The notes under the pieces were generated by a model. It was not told where the DNA came from. It ran no database searches and saw only the letters and a list, made by a program, of their open reading frames with translations. Shown here in pieces: positions 12,340 through 27,018 of a stretch of DNA of 64,000 nt; position 1 is the first letter of the stretch, and each line of letters begins with the position of its first letter. The stretch covers positions 4,928,827 through 4,992,826 of the forward strand of contig OZ026554.1 of the NCBI GenBank assembly GCA_964020155.1, written 5' to 3'. Both the position numbers and the translations under genes were made by a program. This stretch comes from Chondrilla cf. caribensis. Its lineage: Eukaryota > Porifera > Demospongiae > Chondrillida > Chondrillidae.

Positions 12340-14404
12340 ATGGCGCTAGCAGCAAGGTACTCGTCTATGGATCCTAGAGATTGTTTCCTGTCAGAAATGA
12401 CATCGTGGGACACCGGTACAGATACCGTCGGTCGCCAAAATGTGCTTCCTACTGGTTTGGAACCAGAATTACCATCTCTGCCAAATATCGACAACGTAAG
12501 AGACTCACATTTCCATAAGTTTACAACGGTGCCCCTACTCTCATACTATTAACACTTTCGTTAGCGTGGAGTGTATCCAAGTATAGCTCTATGGTTTCTA
12601 TTACTGTTTATAGTGTGTGATTGTTATTGTAATCTTATTGCAATATTGTACAGCCATCATTGTTGACCAATCAAATTGCATCCGGTGATAAGGAAGTTCA
12701 GATCAAGTTTAATCATGGAACAACAACCTTGGGATTCAAGTTCCAGCACGGAGTGATCATCGCCGTTGACTCTAGAGCTACTGCAGGATCCTGGATAGGT
12801 CAGTCTTAGTCTGGCATAGATCAGACCCAAACTGCCTCTTTGAATTCGAAACTGAGCTGAATTTGACTGGGATGGGTCTGGTTACGTGAGACTAGTCAGT
12901 CCACCCTCCTTGTCTCTTATCAATCTTGGAAACAAGGGCCTAGGGAGGGGCTTGACAGTGTCTTACAAACATTCATTGTCTCTATCTGTATTGTCCACCA
13001 CTATTTGTGTATTACTCATGGTATCATCCCTTGTGTGTACTAGCATCACAAACAGTGAAGAAAGTCATTGAAATCAACCCTTACCTCCTGGGCACCATGG
13101 CGGGAGGAGCAGCTGATTGCTCTTTCTGGCAGAGGCTGTTGGCTATGAGGTGTAGGTGAGTGGGAATAGCACAACTCCAGTGGGCAGGTTGTGGTGTTCA
13201 TGCTGCACTCCAGTTGTGGTGTTCGTGCTGCACTCTAGTTTTGGTGTTCATGCTGCACTCCAGTTGTGGTGTTCGTGCTGCACTCCAGTTTTGGTGTTCA
13301 TGCTGCACTCCAGTTGTGGTGTTCATGTAGCACTCCAGTTGTGGTGTTCATGTAGCACTCTAGTTTTGGTGTTCATGCTGCACTCCAGTTGTGGTGTTCA
13401 TGATCTACATATTTTAGTTGTGGCATTCACCTGTTTAATCTCCTCTCAGGCTGTATGAGCTGAATAACAATGAAAGGATATCAGTGGCTGCAGCATCGAA
13501 GATTTTGGCCAATATGATTTACCAATACAAGGGTTATGGTCTCTCTCTCGGAACCATGATATGTGGCTGGGATAAGAAGGTGGGTACAACCGAGCAGTCC
13601 AGACCTGTCAAGTAGAGGTACACTCTCACCAGAACATCTCTTGTGCCCTAATAAGTAACCCAGCTACAGCCCTCATGTAGGCTGTAGTGTTCCATCCTCC
13701 CTTTTGAACCAAAGTAAAAAAATTGAACAGGTATAATATGTACTTGTCGTACATACATTCTATACTTTGCGAATCTACAACTGCCATTGCAATTTGCATT
13801 TCAATACTCCTGAAAGGACAGATCTCTGCACCTGGCTTCTTTTAGAAGCTATTGAGTTGAAATAAATGTTTGTGAATCTAAAGTCGTTGGTAAAATCTGC
13901 AAAAATAGACTCTCACCAAAATTGGAGCGAGTTTGTTATGCAGTATGTGCAGAATTATATGCAAGTCGATATCATGTGTGTACACAATCCCCACTGCCCT
14001 CATGTCTGTGTGAATAATTGTGTATATGTCTTCATAGGGTCCCGGACTGTACTATGTTGACAGTGACGGTTCAAGGTTCACCAATAATATATTCTCAGTT
14101 GGTTCCGGTTCGACTTATGCGTATGGTGTGCTAGACAGTGAGTATAAGTGGGATTTGACCACTGAGGAGGCAAGGGAACTGGGGAAGAGAGCTATATACC
14201 ACGCCACCCACAGGGATGCCTACAGCGGAGGAGTTGTGAACTGTACGTTTCTGACAGTTGTGCATGCTATACATGTGTGCACATGCATGCAAGCCTGTAT
14301 AATCCACATGCAATCACAGGTGCATGCACATATACCCACAAACACACATACACATGTGCACGCACACGCACGCACACACACACATACACATGTGCGCGCG
14401 CATG

Positions 14405-14451
<47 letters not shown>

Positions 14452-14571
14452 TCCTCCCATTTCTTCTCCCTTCTCACTCCAGTGTATCACATGATGGAGG
14501 ACGGGTGGACCAAGATCTCTAGTACAGATGTATTCAAACTGCATTACCAATACAAGGACGAGAAGAAGTAA
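12340..14571 (+). CDS. PSMB5: 20S proteasome subunit beta-5 (chymotrypsin-like)
   Basis: Catalytic beta subunit of the 20S proteasome core. Six exons, all in phase, give 278 residues: 12340-12495, 12654-12798, 13044-13155, 13450-13579, 14038-14242, 14483-14571. The N-terminal part is a propeptide; cleavage before the catalytic Thr is expected in [10 protein letters not shown], about residue 75. The active-site context VDSRATAG and the motifs [21 protein letters not shown] and [15 protein letters not shown] match beta-5 well. The start at 12340 is preferred over an in-frame ATG at 12304 because its context (gaaaATGGC) is better and it gives an ordinary propeptide. A likely polyadenylation signal AATAAA lies at 14720-14725. 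No damage seen. Confidence 0.97.
13186..13415 (+). repeat. 27-bp class tandem repeat in PSMB5 intron 3
   Basis: About eight or nine units on the theme GTGGTGTTCATGCTGCACTC are repeated within the intron between 13155 and 13450. Alternating C/T and GTG/TTT variants suggest a two-unit period near 54 bp. An open frame runs through it, but it is intronic. Confidence 0.9.
14340..14450. repeat. (CA)n microsatellite in the last PSMB5 intron
   Basis: Mixed CACGCACA and CA dinucleotide tract ending about 30 bp before the acceptor of the last exon (14483). A normal pyrimidine-rich stretch, CTCCCTTCTCACTCCAG, separates it from the splice site, unlike the SLC7 introns. Confidence 0.92.
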
Positions 14572-15124
14572 TGAGCACACATACACAAGCATGAATTAAC
14601 CACTCTGTTACTCCTAAAGCAATATTCAATTTATGGTTGTGTACCATATTTGGAAGAACACACTCAAACTCAGTTTCTCAGTGTTATGTTAACATAATTA
14701 TTACATGTACTCAAATTTCAATAAAATATAATGTGCACGTACATAGGTATGCACATATGTACGTATATGAATATATTATAATATATATTTACAAAAATAT
14801 GCAAGAATGTAAAAATGTATAGGTTGGGGTTCATCAAGCATATTCCTTATGTGACCATCACCATATGTAAACTGATAACAAAATTAGATATTGAGACAAT
14901 AACATATTACACTCTTTGGTGTTAAATAAATTATTACATTTGAAAATAATTTTAGAAATAATAATTAAATACACAATTTAAAAATAGTATGTACCTGAAT
15001 TAATCTCCACATAAATATACATTGATGATATTAATTTATGCCTGTTGTGTTGTGGGCTCATTTTTTGTTGATGTCTCTGGTAGTGTACAGTTTAGCAACT
15101 GGTTCACAATATCAGCAGAATAGG
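14572..15124. other. Intergenic spacer between PSMB5 and SLC7 copy A
   Basis: AT-rich spacer between the convergent ends of PSMB5 (+) and SLC7 copy A (-). It holds the PSMB5 polyadenylation signal at 14720-14725 and AT-rich simple sequence. I see no further gene. Confidence 0.6.
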
Positions 15125-17874
<2,750 letters not shown>

Positions 17875-17902
17875 TTTATGTTATGGTCACGCGCACACGC
17901 TA

Positions 17903-18145
17903 CGGTACTTTCTTTTTGCGGACGGCCAGCACGGACGGCGGATGCATACATAAGATAGGGACGGCAAGAAATAGAATAGCAATTCTCTCCGAAAGACAGC
18001 TGATATAGTAAGGGACAGTAATAGCATGCGGAAAATAAAGAATACCTTGCACTTATCGTTCAGCAGGACACGAAGTCCTCCTTCAGGTCCCCCAACGTGA
18101 CACCGTCCGCCGTCCTTAAAGACCATCCGCGAAATAGAAAGTACC
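17903..18145. mobile_element. 243-bp MITE-like insertion upstream of copy A, with 8-bp TSD
   Basis: Terminal inverted repeats GGTACTTTCTTTTTGCGGAC (left) and GGTACTTTCTATTTCGCGGA (right, inverted) bound the element. It is flanked by direct 8-bp copies of ACACGCTA at 17895-17902 and 18146-18153. Copy B keeps an uninterrupted site at the equivalent place (CACACTCGCTAGTTC near 21746-21761). An 8-bp target duplication fits hAT-like transposons, though the ends are not typical enough to be sure. It starts about 29 bp upstream of the copy A start codon. Confidence 0.82.
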
Positions 18146-18153
18146 ACACGCTA

Positions 18154-19008
18154 GTTCAATAACCATAGTACAAGAAGCCATTAGTATTAGTCTATCAGGT
18201 TAGTGTTCTCACCAGTATAAAAATACCATACCATACCTTACCATAGTCACCATCTTATCCGTAACACTTCCAGGAGAGTGTGCATAAGTTTGATATTGGT
18301 ACTGTATATCCCATGATAACCATCAACATAATGTAATTACCTAACAAGTGAACACTAGGTGTAATACAGATTCTCCATTGGAATGTACACGCCTCGTGTA
18401 TTATGTGGTTGATTGCATGCATCAGGTTTTGTAAAATCTAGTACAAAACAATAAATCAAAACTGTTGTGGTGAGTGGGTGTGATAATTAGAGAAAGGTAA
18501 TTTAAATAATGTATTCTGGAACAAAATACTGAACATTAGGTGAATTTTCATAAGTACATACATGTGATTTTTAATAATTTATCATAACATTTCATTGATT
18601 ACATTAATCCGCATTTGAAACATTTACATCATATGGGAAGAAAAATACCATTTCACAGTTTTGTGGAAATTAATTAAACCTTACACATTTCCAAAGTGAA
18701 ATAAAAACACTGGAAAAACATTGTCAAACAAATTGAAAAGTATTAATGTGGTGTTGTCTCCACACTCAATCCCCAGTTCCGTCATCTGCTTCATCATACA
18801 CAGCTTCGGCTTCTCCTCCAATTCCTTTCCTAACAGACTTTCAACCTTTCTCGATGTGCTACATCTATATATGTGAGGTATCTGCACTGCGTGCACGCTA
18901 GTATGAATATATTCTTAAACTTTGGTTATAATGACTACATGCACAGATCGAAAATAGCATGTAACTAGAATCAACCTCCACATGCATATTGATATTGATT
19001 TATGCATG
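18154..19008. other. Intergenic spacer, SLC7 A to B
   Basis: Spacer of about 850 bp, AT-rich. The segment TTAGTGTTCTCACCAGTATA near 18200 recurs at about 23152 in the B-C spacer, so the spacer was part of the duplicated unit. A 71-residue minus-strand open frame at 18681-18896 has no recognisable family and I do not call it. Confidence 0.55.
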
Positions 19009-21017
19009 TCATGTCATGGACTCATTCGTTGATGTCTCTGGTAGTGTACAGTTTAGCAACTGGTTCGCAATATCAGCAGAATAGGCTACAGTGGAGGAAT
19101 GTGGAGCAATGTAATGTATGTACTGCATGTGATGATAGATGAGTTTAATATCTACTGTAAACATGAAGTGGAGCCTCACAATTGAGACCACCAACGGGAT
19201 CAATGTGAGGTGATTATAATTCTGAATCAGAATCACACGTTCATAGTGCACAGAATTGAGTGCTAAGTCAGGGGAAGTAGTGATGACAGTGGTGGGGTGG
19301 TCTCATTACTGAGGTGAACTTCAACTGAGGTTCCACTGCATTGCCTGTCACAAAAGGGCCTGGGACACAGTGCATATAAAGAACTTACCATTCACTTTTG
19401 CCATCTTTGACTGAAACTTGCGATGAAAGGACAAGAACTTTGGTAGATATCCATCATAGATGAAAATAAAGTACACAGGGACTGAGAGGAGAATGCCACC
19501 AAATGAAGCCAGTGACTGTAAAAGTTGGTCTTTGATTGGAATGACCACAATAGCCAACGAAATGAATACCAACAGTAGAGGAATAACAAAGAAGACTTTG
19601 AAAGGCCGCTTTTCATTCCTATATGTGACCCGCATGATGAGGAGACTGGTGAAGGAGAGTGTGTAGTACACCCAGCTAGCTGCACTGAAACTTGATATCA
19701 GATCAGAGATGTTACCAATTGCAGCATATATTGATGACAGGAAAACCTGTGTGTGTGTGTGTGTGTGTGTGTGCATGTGTGTGTGCGCGTGCGCGTGTGC
19801 GTGCGTGCGTGTGTGTGTTCACGAATAAACAAAATAAATGCATATTGTAGTGAAGATGCACACACAACATAGCAGGTTGGTCATGCTTACTGTAAATATG
19901 AGTGCTGCCACTGGGGTGCCATATTTGAAATGAACCCCTCCCAACATGGATGGGAGGTAACCATCACGTGCAGCAGCAAATGTGATCCTTTGAGAGATGT
20001 TGATGAAATGTGAGTTCTGTACTAAAATTCTCGATACACATGAAATCAGCTCACCTTGATGCTATAAACATAGTTCCATTAGATGCGCCAAATGTAGACA
20101 CAGACACTAGGATTGATACAACAATCAGGCCTGCCTTACCGATAACCTTCTGTGCAAAAGGCTTCAGAACAAGGAAGAAAGAACAAGTACATCTACCACA
20201 CTGTACCACTTTCCAATCACTGCACACTGTGTACTCACAATGGCAATGGCTTCACCAGAGAGGGAATCAATCTCCTCCAGGTTGAGAACTGACAAGTATG
20301 ATATGTTCACTAGGACGTACACTACAGTCACCAGTAGAGTAGCAACTGTACTTGAATATGGAACGCTGTAAAGAGAACAGCAAAAACGTGGCATGAAGAA
20401 CAGAAGCAGTGTGTACTCACAGTGATAGAAGCAGGATGTGAAACAGATCTGAAAACTTCATTTTTAGATCTATGGGATAACATATTTCTACAAACAGGAA
20501 CATTCAACATACGCCTTTATCTTTTTGACCTCTTCAACAATGAATGCTGTACTGGACCTGAGAAATACAAATGTGGCACATGTACATATGTGAGTATATG
20601 GACATGTCTCATACCATAGCAGAATAGGTGATGCCTCACCATCCATCATATGCCCAGAATACATTGTAAAGTGCCACAAAGATAGTTCCCACAGTTGCTG
20701 TGTCCTTGAGTGGAGCAGTGAAGTTGTCACTTAGAGTCTGGACATCTCCAGAAAATAACCTTGACAGACCCAAGAGGGTTATGAAAGCTAGTGATAGAAG
20801 CTTCAGACAAGTGAAGATAATCATCATCATTGAAGCACCTTTCTGAGTGAAGGAGTTGACTACACCTAGTGTGACTGTGAACAGATGTAATGAGAGAAAA
20901 CTAAGTGTAATACAGGCTGTACAGTTGCATTAGTTATTTTCTAACCTTCATTCCACATGTACACAGGCATACATGCATGTACACAAATACATACTTACAT
21001 ACAACATGTTATGTACA

Positions 21018-21095
<78 letters not shown>

Positions 21096-21098
21096 CGC

Positions 21099-21168
<70 letters not shown>

Positions 21169-21733
21169 TAATAGCTGCTATGGCAATAAGAGACATCACT
21201 GATGACGGCACATCACAGTAGAGAGGGTAGATGGGACGAACCACATATTCGGAGAATGTGAGCATAACAATAGCTATTGATGTTGGTCTGACAATGAAAA
21301 CACCAGTCATTACGGATGAAAATGCTAGAACTGACCCTATGACGTCGAAGGGCTTGCGGCCTTTGAAGGAAAAACCCTTCTGTATGTAGACGAAATCTCC
21401 ACCAGAGTTCCTCACAAAACTACCGAGTTCGACGTAGGATATACCACCAAGAACTGCAACAATTCCACTAACGACCCACAGCATCACAACAATCCCGCCA
21501 GAGGACACGGTTTGGATGACTTTGACGGGAGATATAAAGATACCCGACCCAACAATGGTGCCAAATATATAGGCGAATATAGCTATGTAGCCTAGTTCTT
21601 TCTTCAGCTTTCCCCATTTTCCTTTTTTACTACCATTATCAAAAACAAGCGAGTCACTAGGATCTTCTCCATGTGCGTCCTCGGTGTCGTTTTTCTGTAT
21701 TCCTACTTCTTCCAGCGTCAAATCAGACGCCAT
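19009..21733 (-). CDS. SLC7-family amino-acid transporter light chain, copy B
   Basis: Same eight-exon structure as copy A, in phase, 559 residues: 21733-21169, 20874-20640, 20557-20513, 20365-20239, 20161-20055, 19987-19891, 19746-19389, 19154-19009. TM1 motif GSGIFISP is standard and the heavy-chain Cys is present in PLYCDVPSS. The C-tail is intact and ends LPETSTNESMT. Nearly all coding differences from copy A are single substitutions, and the introns can also be aligned, so the duplication is recent. It lies in the same orientation as A, C and D. Probably a heteromeric exchanger needing an SLC3 partner; the substrate is not predictable from sequence here. Confidence 0.93.
19747..19818. 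repeat. (CA)n tract at the 3' splice site, copy B
   Basis: Counterpart of 15849-15946. The CA run in gene sense ends directly in the CAG acceptor of exon 19746-19389. The array is shorter and more interrupted (GCGTGCGC variants) than in copy A. Confidence 0.85.
21018..21166. repeat. (CA)n tract at the 5' splice site, copy B
   Basis: CA run of about 145 bp with a few AAAC interruptions, immediately after the GTGAGTG donor of the first coding exon. Longer than in copy A (about 115 bp) and copy C (about 45 bp). Confidence 0.9.
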
Positions 21734-23430
21734 TTTATGTTATGGTCCACACTCGCTAGTTCAAAAACCGTAATACAAGTAGCCATTAGTACTAGTTGTG
21801 AACAAAGTTCAGAACCTCGCAAATAATAAAGCCCAATACAAAATAGCAATGATACTGTGAACTCAACATCACTATTGTTGTAACTATTGTGCTCTCTTTT
21901 TAATTCAACCCAAATTATGAGTAGACATGGTTACACAAGTGCTCACAAGTTATTGCCAGTGTGTATAGGTATATACCATAGGCAGCCCAGCCACGCACAT
22001 AGCTAAGGCCATACACAATATCGCAATATAATTGCAAACTAAAGAACAAATTATTTAGAACAAGAAATCAGTAAAAAAAGTCACCCGCTCAATGTCAAGG
22101 ACACCTGTATATGGAGAGCTTTACAGGGACTTTCCACAGAGACTGCGTACTTGCGTCATTCCACGAATGCAGAAGACACTATTCTAGCTGGGAGGTCAGC
22201 CGCGAGTCCCAAAGCTCCCCCCTACGGTTCTTTGTAGAGAGTATTGCAACTGACCACCAGGAAGTGAGCTCTTTTTTTTCAGAGAAAAAAACCGTCCTTT
22301 TGAGGATTCGAACCCGCGACCTGGAGCCTAGAGTCGTGTCACCTGACCACCCCGCCACCGTGACCTATCTATTTTATTATTATTATCTGCGCTATTTATA
22401 GTTGCCCTAAATATTCAATTCTAAAAATAGGCCGCCCCAGGCACTGGAATTACTTGATCGTCTCTAATAGGTTTAGAAGAACCTTCGCTGAAGACATAAC
22501 CTTCGTCGAAGCCGTTGCGCTCGAATTCTAGTCCAAATTCTAATTCTCGACGTCTTGAAATCGGCCATCTTTTCGCGCAATATAAATTATAATATAAATT
22601 CACTGTTACAGTTACGCGTATGAATACATATTATATACAATATTATATCGACCTTCACATCCCGGAATTCGAGAAGAAAATAGTATAGGAGTTGCCTGCA
22701 CCAGCTCCTAAAAAGAATTAATCATGAAGATGAGTTGCCTGATGATCATGTGTTCATACACCATAGGCATAGCAAGACCTATAATATGACGTTGTTCAGT
22801 GACATCATCTAAAAATGTCTTCCTAAATGGACGTCATGATGGCCGACCATTTGGTGTCCCGAACGACGAATTGGCATGCTCTTTTAACGGATCGTGTGTG
22901 AACCACTAACAACCTTTGCCCAAGTTTGCCATTTCAATACATGCTGCGACGGTGCCCCATTACCATCGGTGGAACGACTTAGTGCTGAACGCTTCGATCG
23001 ACGAACGATTTGCGTTCAAAGAAACCAAAAAATGATCTAAATCCAACAATATTGGCGGCCACCGCAATTATGTGCGTGGGTGACCTCGATCGGACTCCCC
23101 TAACGAACGGAAACAATTACCTCGCTAACGCTCGGTAATTAGTCTATCGGGTTAGTGTTCTCACCAGTATAAAAGTGATGCCATACCATGCATGCAATGG
23201 TCACCATCTTATCTGTAGCACCTCCAGGAGAGTGTACATGTATCTGTATTTGTGTCATAATGCGTCATATGGACACTGGAGAGGCTGTGGTCACCATGAC
23301 ATCCATAGCACATCCAGAACAATGAAAATGAAAAATTACCTGTTTGGTCATCATGCACAAAGTTGAAACCTTTGGTTGGAGTGTGCATATAAAAATATAC
23401 TATACAACAGTGCACATGGATAATATTAAT
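21734..23430. other. Intergenic spacer, SLC7 B to C
   Basis: The 1.7-kb spacer holds a tRNA-like Pol III unit (22290-22366). Further right it has the duplicated segment near 23140-23260 also found in the A-B spacer. The stretch 22400-23100 is of more even base composition than the flanks; I recognise no gene there. Confidence 0.5.
22290..22366 (-). pseudogene. tRNA-like Pol III unit, degenerate (Leu-TAG-like)
   Basis: On the minus strand there is an A-box-like TGGCGGGGTGG, a perfect B-box GGTTCGAATCC about 40 nt further on, and then a run of T's (TTTTTTT) about 10 nt after the B-box region, which would terminate Pol III. The anticodon-loop region CTCTAGGCTCCAG resembles tRNA-Leu(TAG). However, the acceptor stem does not pair, the anticodon stem is broken, the T-stem has mismatches and there is no Leu variable arm. 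It is more likely a tRNA pseudogene or the head of a SINE than a working tRNA. Confidence 0.55.
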
Positions 23431-25785
23431 TTATGTGTGTTGTGTTGTGGACTCATCCGAAGATGTCTCTGGTAGTGTACAGTTTAGCAACTGGTTCACA
23501 ACATCAGCAGAATAGGCTACAGTGGAGGAATGTGGAGCAATGTAATGTATGTACTGCATGTGATGATAGATGGGTTTCATATCTACTGTGAACATGAGGT
23601 GGAGTCTCACAATTGAGACCACCAATGTGACCAATGTGACCAACGTGAGGTGATTATAATTCTGAATCACACGTTCATAGTGCACAGAATTATGAGTCAG
23701 GGGAAGTAGTGATGAGAGTGGTGGAGTGGTCTCATTACTGAGGTTCCACTGCACTGCCTGTGAGCTGTTCACAAAAGGGCCTGGGACACAGGGCATAATA
23801 TAAAGAACTTACCATTCACTTTTGCCATCTTTGACTGAAACTTGCGATGAAAGGACAAGAACTTTGGTAGATATCCATCATATATGAAAATAAAGTACAC
23901 AGGGACTGAGAGGAGAATGCCACCAAATGAAGCCAGTGACTGTAAAAGTTGGTCTTTGATCGGAATGACCACAACAGCCAACGAAATGAATACCATCAGT
24001 AGAGGGATAATAAAGAAGACTTTAAAAGGCCGCTTTTCATTCCTGTATGTGATCCTCATGATGAGGAGACTGGTGAAGGAGAGTGCGTAGTACACCCAGA
24101 TAGCTGCACTGAAACTTGATATCAAATCAGAGATGTTACCAATTGCAGCATATATTGATGACAGGAAAACCTGTGTGTGTGTGTGTGTGCGTGCGTGCGT
24201 GTGTGTGTGCGAGGGTGTTCACATATAAACAAGATAAAAGGGGTATAGTAGTGAAGATGCACACACAACATAGCAGGTTGGTCATGCTTACTGTAAATAT
24301 GAGTGCTGCTACTGGAGTGCCATATTTGGAATGAACCCCTCCCAACATGGATGGGAGGTAACCATCACGTGCAGCAGCAAATGTGATCCTTTGAGGGATG
24401 TTGATAAAATGTGATTTCAGTTGTAAAGCTATCACATACATGGGTCCAGCTCACCTTGATGCTATGAAAACAGTCGCATTAGTTGCACCAAATGTAGACA
24501 CAGACACTAGGATGGGTATAATGATCACACCTGCCTTACCGATCACCTTCTGTGCAAAAGGCTTCAGAACAAGGAAAGAACAAGAAAAAGTGTATGCATA
24601 TAAATTTATACAAAATATACTTCAAAGAGGATGTTGGATTATAGAAGTTCTACTGTACACCCTTCATTCCCTTACATACCATCTACCACACTGTACCACT
24701 TTCCAATCACTGCACACTGTGTACTCACAATGGCAATGGCTTCACCAGATAGGGAATCAATCTCCTCCAGGTTGAGAACTGACAAGTATGATATGTTCAC
24801 TAGGACGTAGACTACAGTCACCAGTAGAGTAGCAACTGTACTTGAGTATGGAATGCTGCAAAAAGAACAGCAAGGGAGCAGTGTGAAGAACAGACAAAGC
24901 ATGTACTCACGGTGATAGAAGCAGGATGTGGACTGAAAGTAGAACTAAAGATCTAAAAAACTTGGTTCTATAATCCATTGGTTTCATAATAATAATACAA
25001 AACACCTTTCATTTTGTAATGTACATTTCCAATATGACAAGAATCAGGCTTGCATGGGTCCACAAATTTGCAAACCCAAAGAAGCATCAGATGCAACAGT
25101 TGCAAGTTCATCGAACAAATTGATTATATTGTTATTTCTTCTGAACCTAAGAAAGATGCCAAGTACTTCGAGTGCAAGGGGAGGCAGCCCCACACGTTTT
25201 TGAACTCAAATTACTTGTTTGTGTTTTGACTATCTAACATTCTTTGATCTCCCTTTGATCTTTTTGGGTTTGCAAATTTGTGGAACAAAGCCTGATTCTT
25301 TTCATAATGGAAGTGTACATTACAAAATGAAAGGCGCTACAAACAGGAACATTCAACATACGCCTTTATCTTTTTGACCTCCTCAACAATGAATGCTGTA
25401 CTGGACCTGAGAAATACAAATGTGGCACATGTACATATGTGAGTATATGGACATGTCTCATACCATAGCAGAATAGGTGATGCCTCACCATCCTTCATAT
25501 GCCCAGAATACATTGTAAAGTGCCACAAAGATAGTTCCCACAGTTGCTGTGTCCTTGAGTGGAGCAGTGAAGTTGTCACTCAGAGTCTGGACATCTCCAG
25601 AAAATAGCCTTGACAGACCCAAGAGGGTTATGAAAGCTAGTGATAGGAGCTTCAGACAAGTGAAGATAATCATCATCACTGAAGCACCTTTCTGAGTGAA
25701 GGAGTTGATCATACCAAGCACGACTGTGAAGAAGAAAGAAAAAAAGGAAAATGAATGGAAGTGTGGTTGAGCTAGTGAGTGGAAG

Positions 25786-25836
<51 letters not shown>

Positions 25837-26426
25837 CATGTGCACACGCTCACTCACTTACTAATAGCTGCTATGGTAAATAGAGACATCACTGATGACG
25901 GCACATCACAGTAGAGAGGGTAGATGGGACGAACTAGATATTCAGAGAATGTGAGCATAACAATGGCTATTGATGTCGGTCTGAGGATTAATACGTTGGT
26001 CCAAATGGCTGAAAATGCGAGAACCGACCCTATGACGTCGAAGGGCTTGCGACCTTTGAAGGAAAAACCCTTCTGTATGTAGACGAAATCTCCACCAGAG
26101 TTCCTCACAAAACTACCGAGTTCGACGTAGGATATACCACCAAGAACTGCAACAATTCCACTAACGACCCACAGCATCACAACAATTCCGCCAGAGGACA
26201 CGGTTTGGATGACTTTGACGGGAGATATAAAGATACCCGACCCAACAATGCCGCCGAAGATATAGGCGAATATAGCTATGTATCCTAGTTCCTTCTTCAG
26301 CTTTCCCGACTTCTCATTATCACTGACTTTATTAGCAATAGGAGAATCATCAGGATCCTCTTCACTTGCGTCCTCAGTGTCGATTTTCTGTACGGATACT
26401 TCTTCCAGCGTCAAATCAGACGCCAT
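23431..26426 (-). CDS. SLC7-family amino-acid transporter light chain, copy C
   Basis: Eight exons, in phase, 562 residues: 26426-25862, 25723-25489, 25406-25362, 24855-24729, 24561-24455, 24388-24292, 24170-23813, 23585-23431. Exon lengths equal those of A and B except the last. The start at 26426 (MASDLTLEEV) is chosen over an upstream in-frame ATG at 26444 because all three copies share it. The N-terminal cytosolic stretch differs most (DASEEDPDDSPIANK). Motifs GSGIFISP and PLYCDVPSS are intact. The intron between exons 25406-25362 and 24855-24729 carries a 336-bp MITE. Tail ends SSDESTTQHT. Confidence 0.93.
24171..24212. repeat. (CA)n tract at the 3' splice site, copy C
   Basis: Short CA run with CGCACGCA variants directly before the acceptor of exon 24170-23813. 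Shortest of the three orthologous tracts. Confidence 0.85.
25002..25337. mobile_element. 336-bp MITE with ~80-bp TIRs in SLC7 copy C intron
   Basis: The left arm begins ACACCTTTCATTTTGTAATG and the right arm, inverted, begins GCGCCTTTCATTTTGTAATG. The arms match imperfectly for about 80 bp (both include AGAATCAGGCT and CCACAAATTTGCAAACCCAA). Direct TACAAA repeats flank it at 24996-25001 and 25338-25343. The same intron in copy B has TCTACAAACAGGAACATTC with no insert, so B preserves the empty site. No coding capacity. The superfamily is unclear. Confidence 0.88.
25788..25836. repeat. (CA)n tract near the 5' splice site, copy C
   Basis: CA run of about 45 bp located about 25 bp after the donor GTAAGTGAGTGAGC of the first coding exon. 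Orthologous to the longer tracts at 17190 and 21018, but here a normal GTAAGT donor and a short spacer intervene. Confidence 0.88.
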
Positions 26427-27018
26427 TTTTATGGTCACGCGCACACACTGGTACTATAGTCTCGCGTAGCAGGTCAAGTACATCCCAATGCACGCACACA
26501 GCAATATTTCCATGATATAAAGCAGATCTTATTCTTGAAGAGTTGAAGAATCATTGTCTTGAGGTGGTATACAGTTCAAATGGGAAAAAACAAACTTCGT
26601 TAGTTTTTCTGTGGAAAATACAAGCATTATTGTAGGTATAATTATCAGTAATGACAGACACGATTGTGAGTTAACACGAAAATTAATTGTGTATGTTGTC
26701 TACACACTGATATAGGAGTCTAATTAAATTGTCAGTAATTACAACATCAATCAGGTCACAATGAATAGTGGTAATTAAGGAGCCAATGGTGGTGTTATAA
26801 AGAGATTCGATTGTATACTAGTGTATTGGAGCACTACCAAGGGTGATTTTGTAAAGAGGTCTGGCTGTTTATGTAATCTAGTGTGTATATGTGTGTGTGT
26901 GTGTGTTTTGTGTGTGTGTGGGGGGGGGGGCACTCAAATCTCTCCCAATAGGTACAGTACATACAAGTAAAGTAAGAACTACAGTGTTACTGGATACCTC
27001 TTCTATTGTGGAACTCAC
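26427..27018. other. Spacer between SLC7 C start and last resolved exon of D
   Basis: Contains the copy C promoter and, presumably, the unresolved terminal exon of copy D. A (GT)n tract followed by a run of G's lies at 26889-26930. I could not find a terminal exon that satisfies phase and a reasonable intron length. Confidence 0.5.

Noticed and set aside
18681..18896. 71-codon minus-strand frame in the SLC7 A-B spacer
   Set aside because: No family resemblance and no partner in the B-C spacer.
22111..22401. 96-codon plus-strand frame over the tRNA-like unit
   Set aside because: It runs antisense through the tRNA-like sequence and has no recognisable domain.
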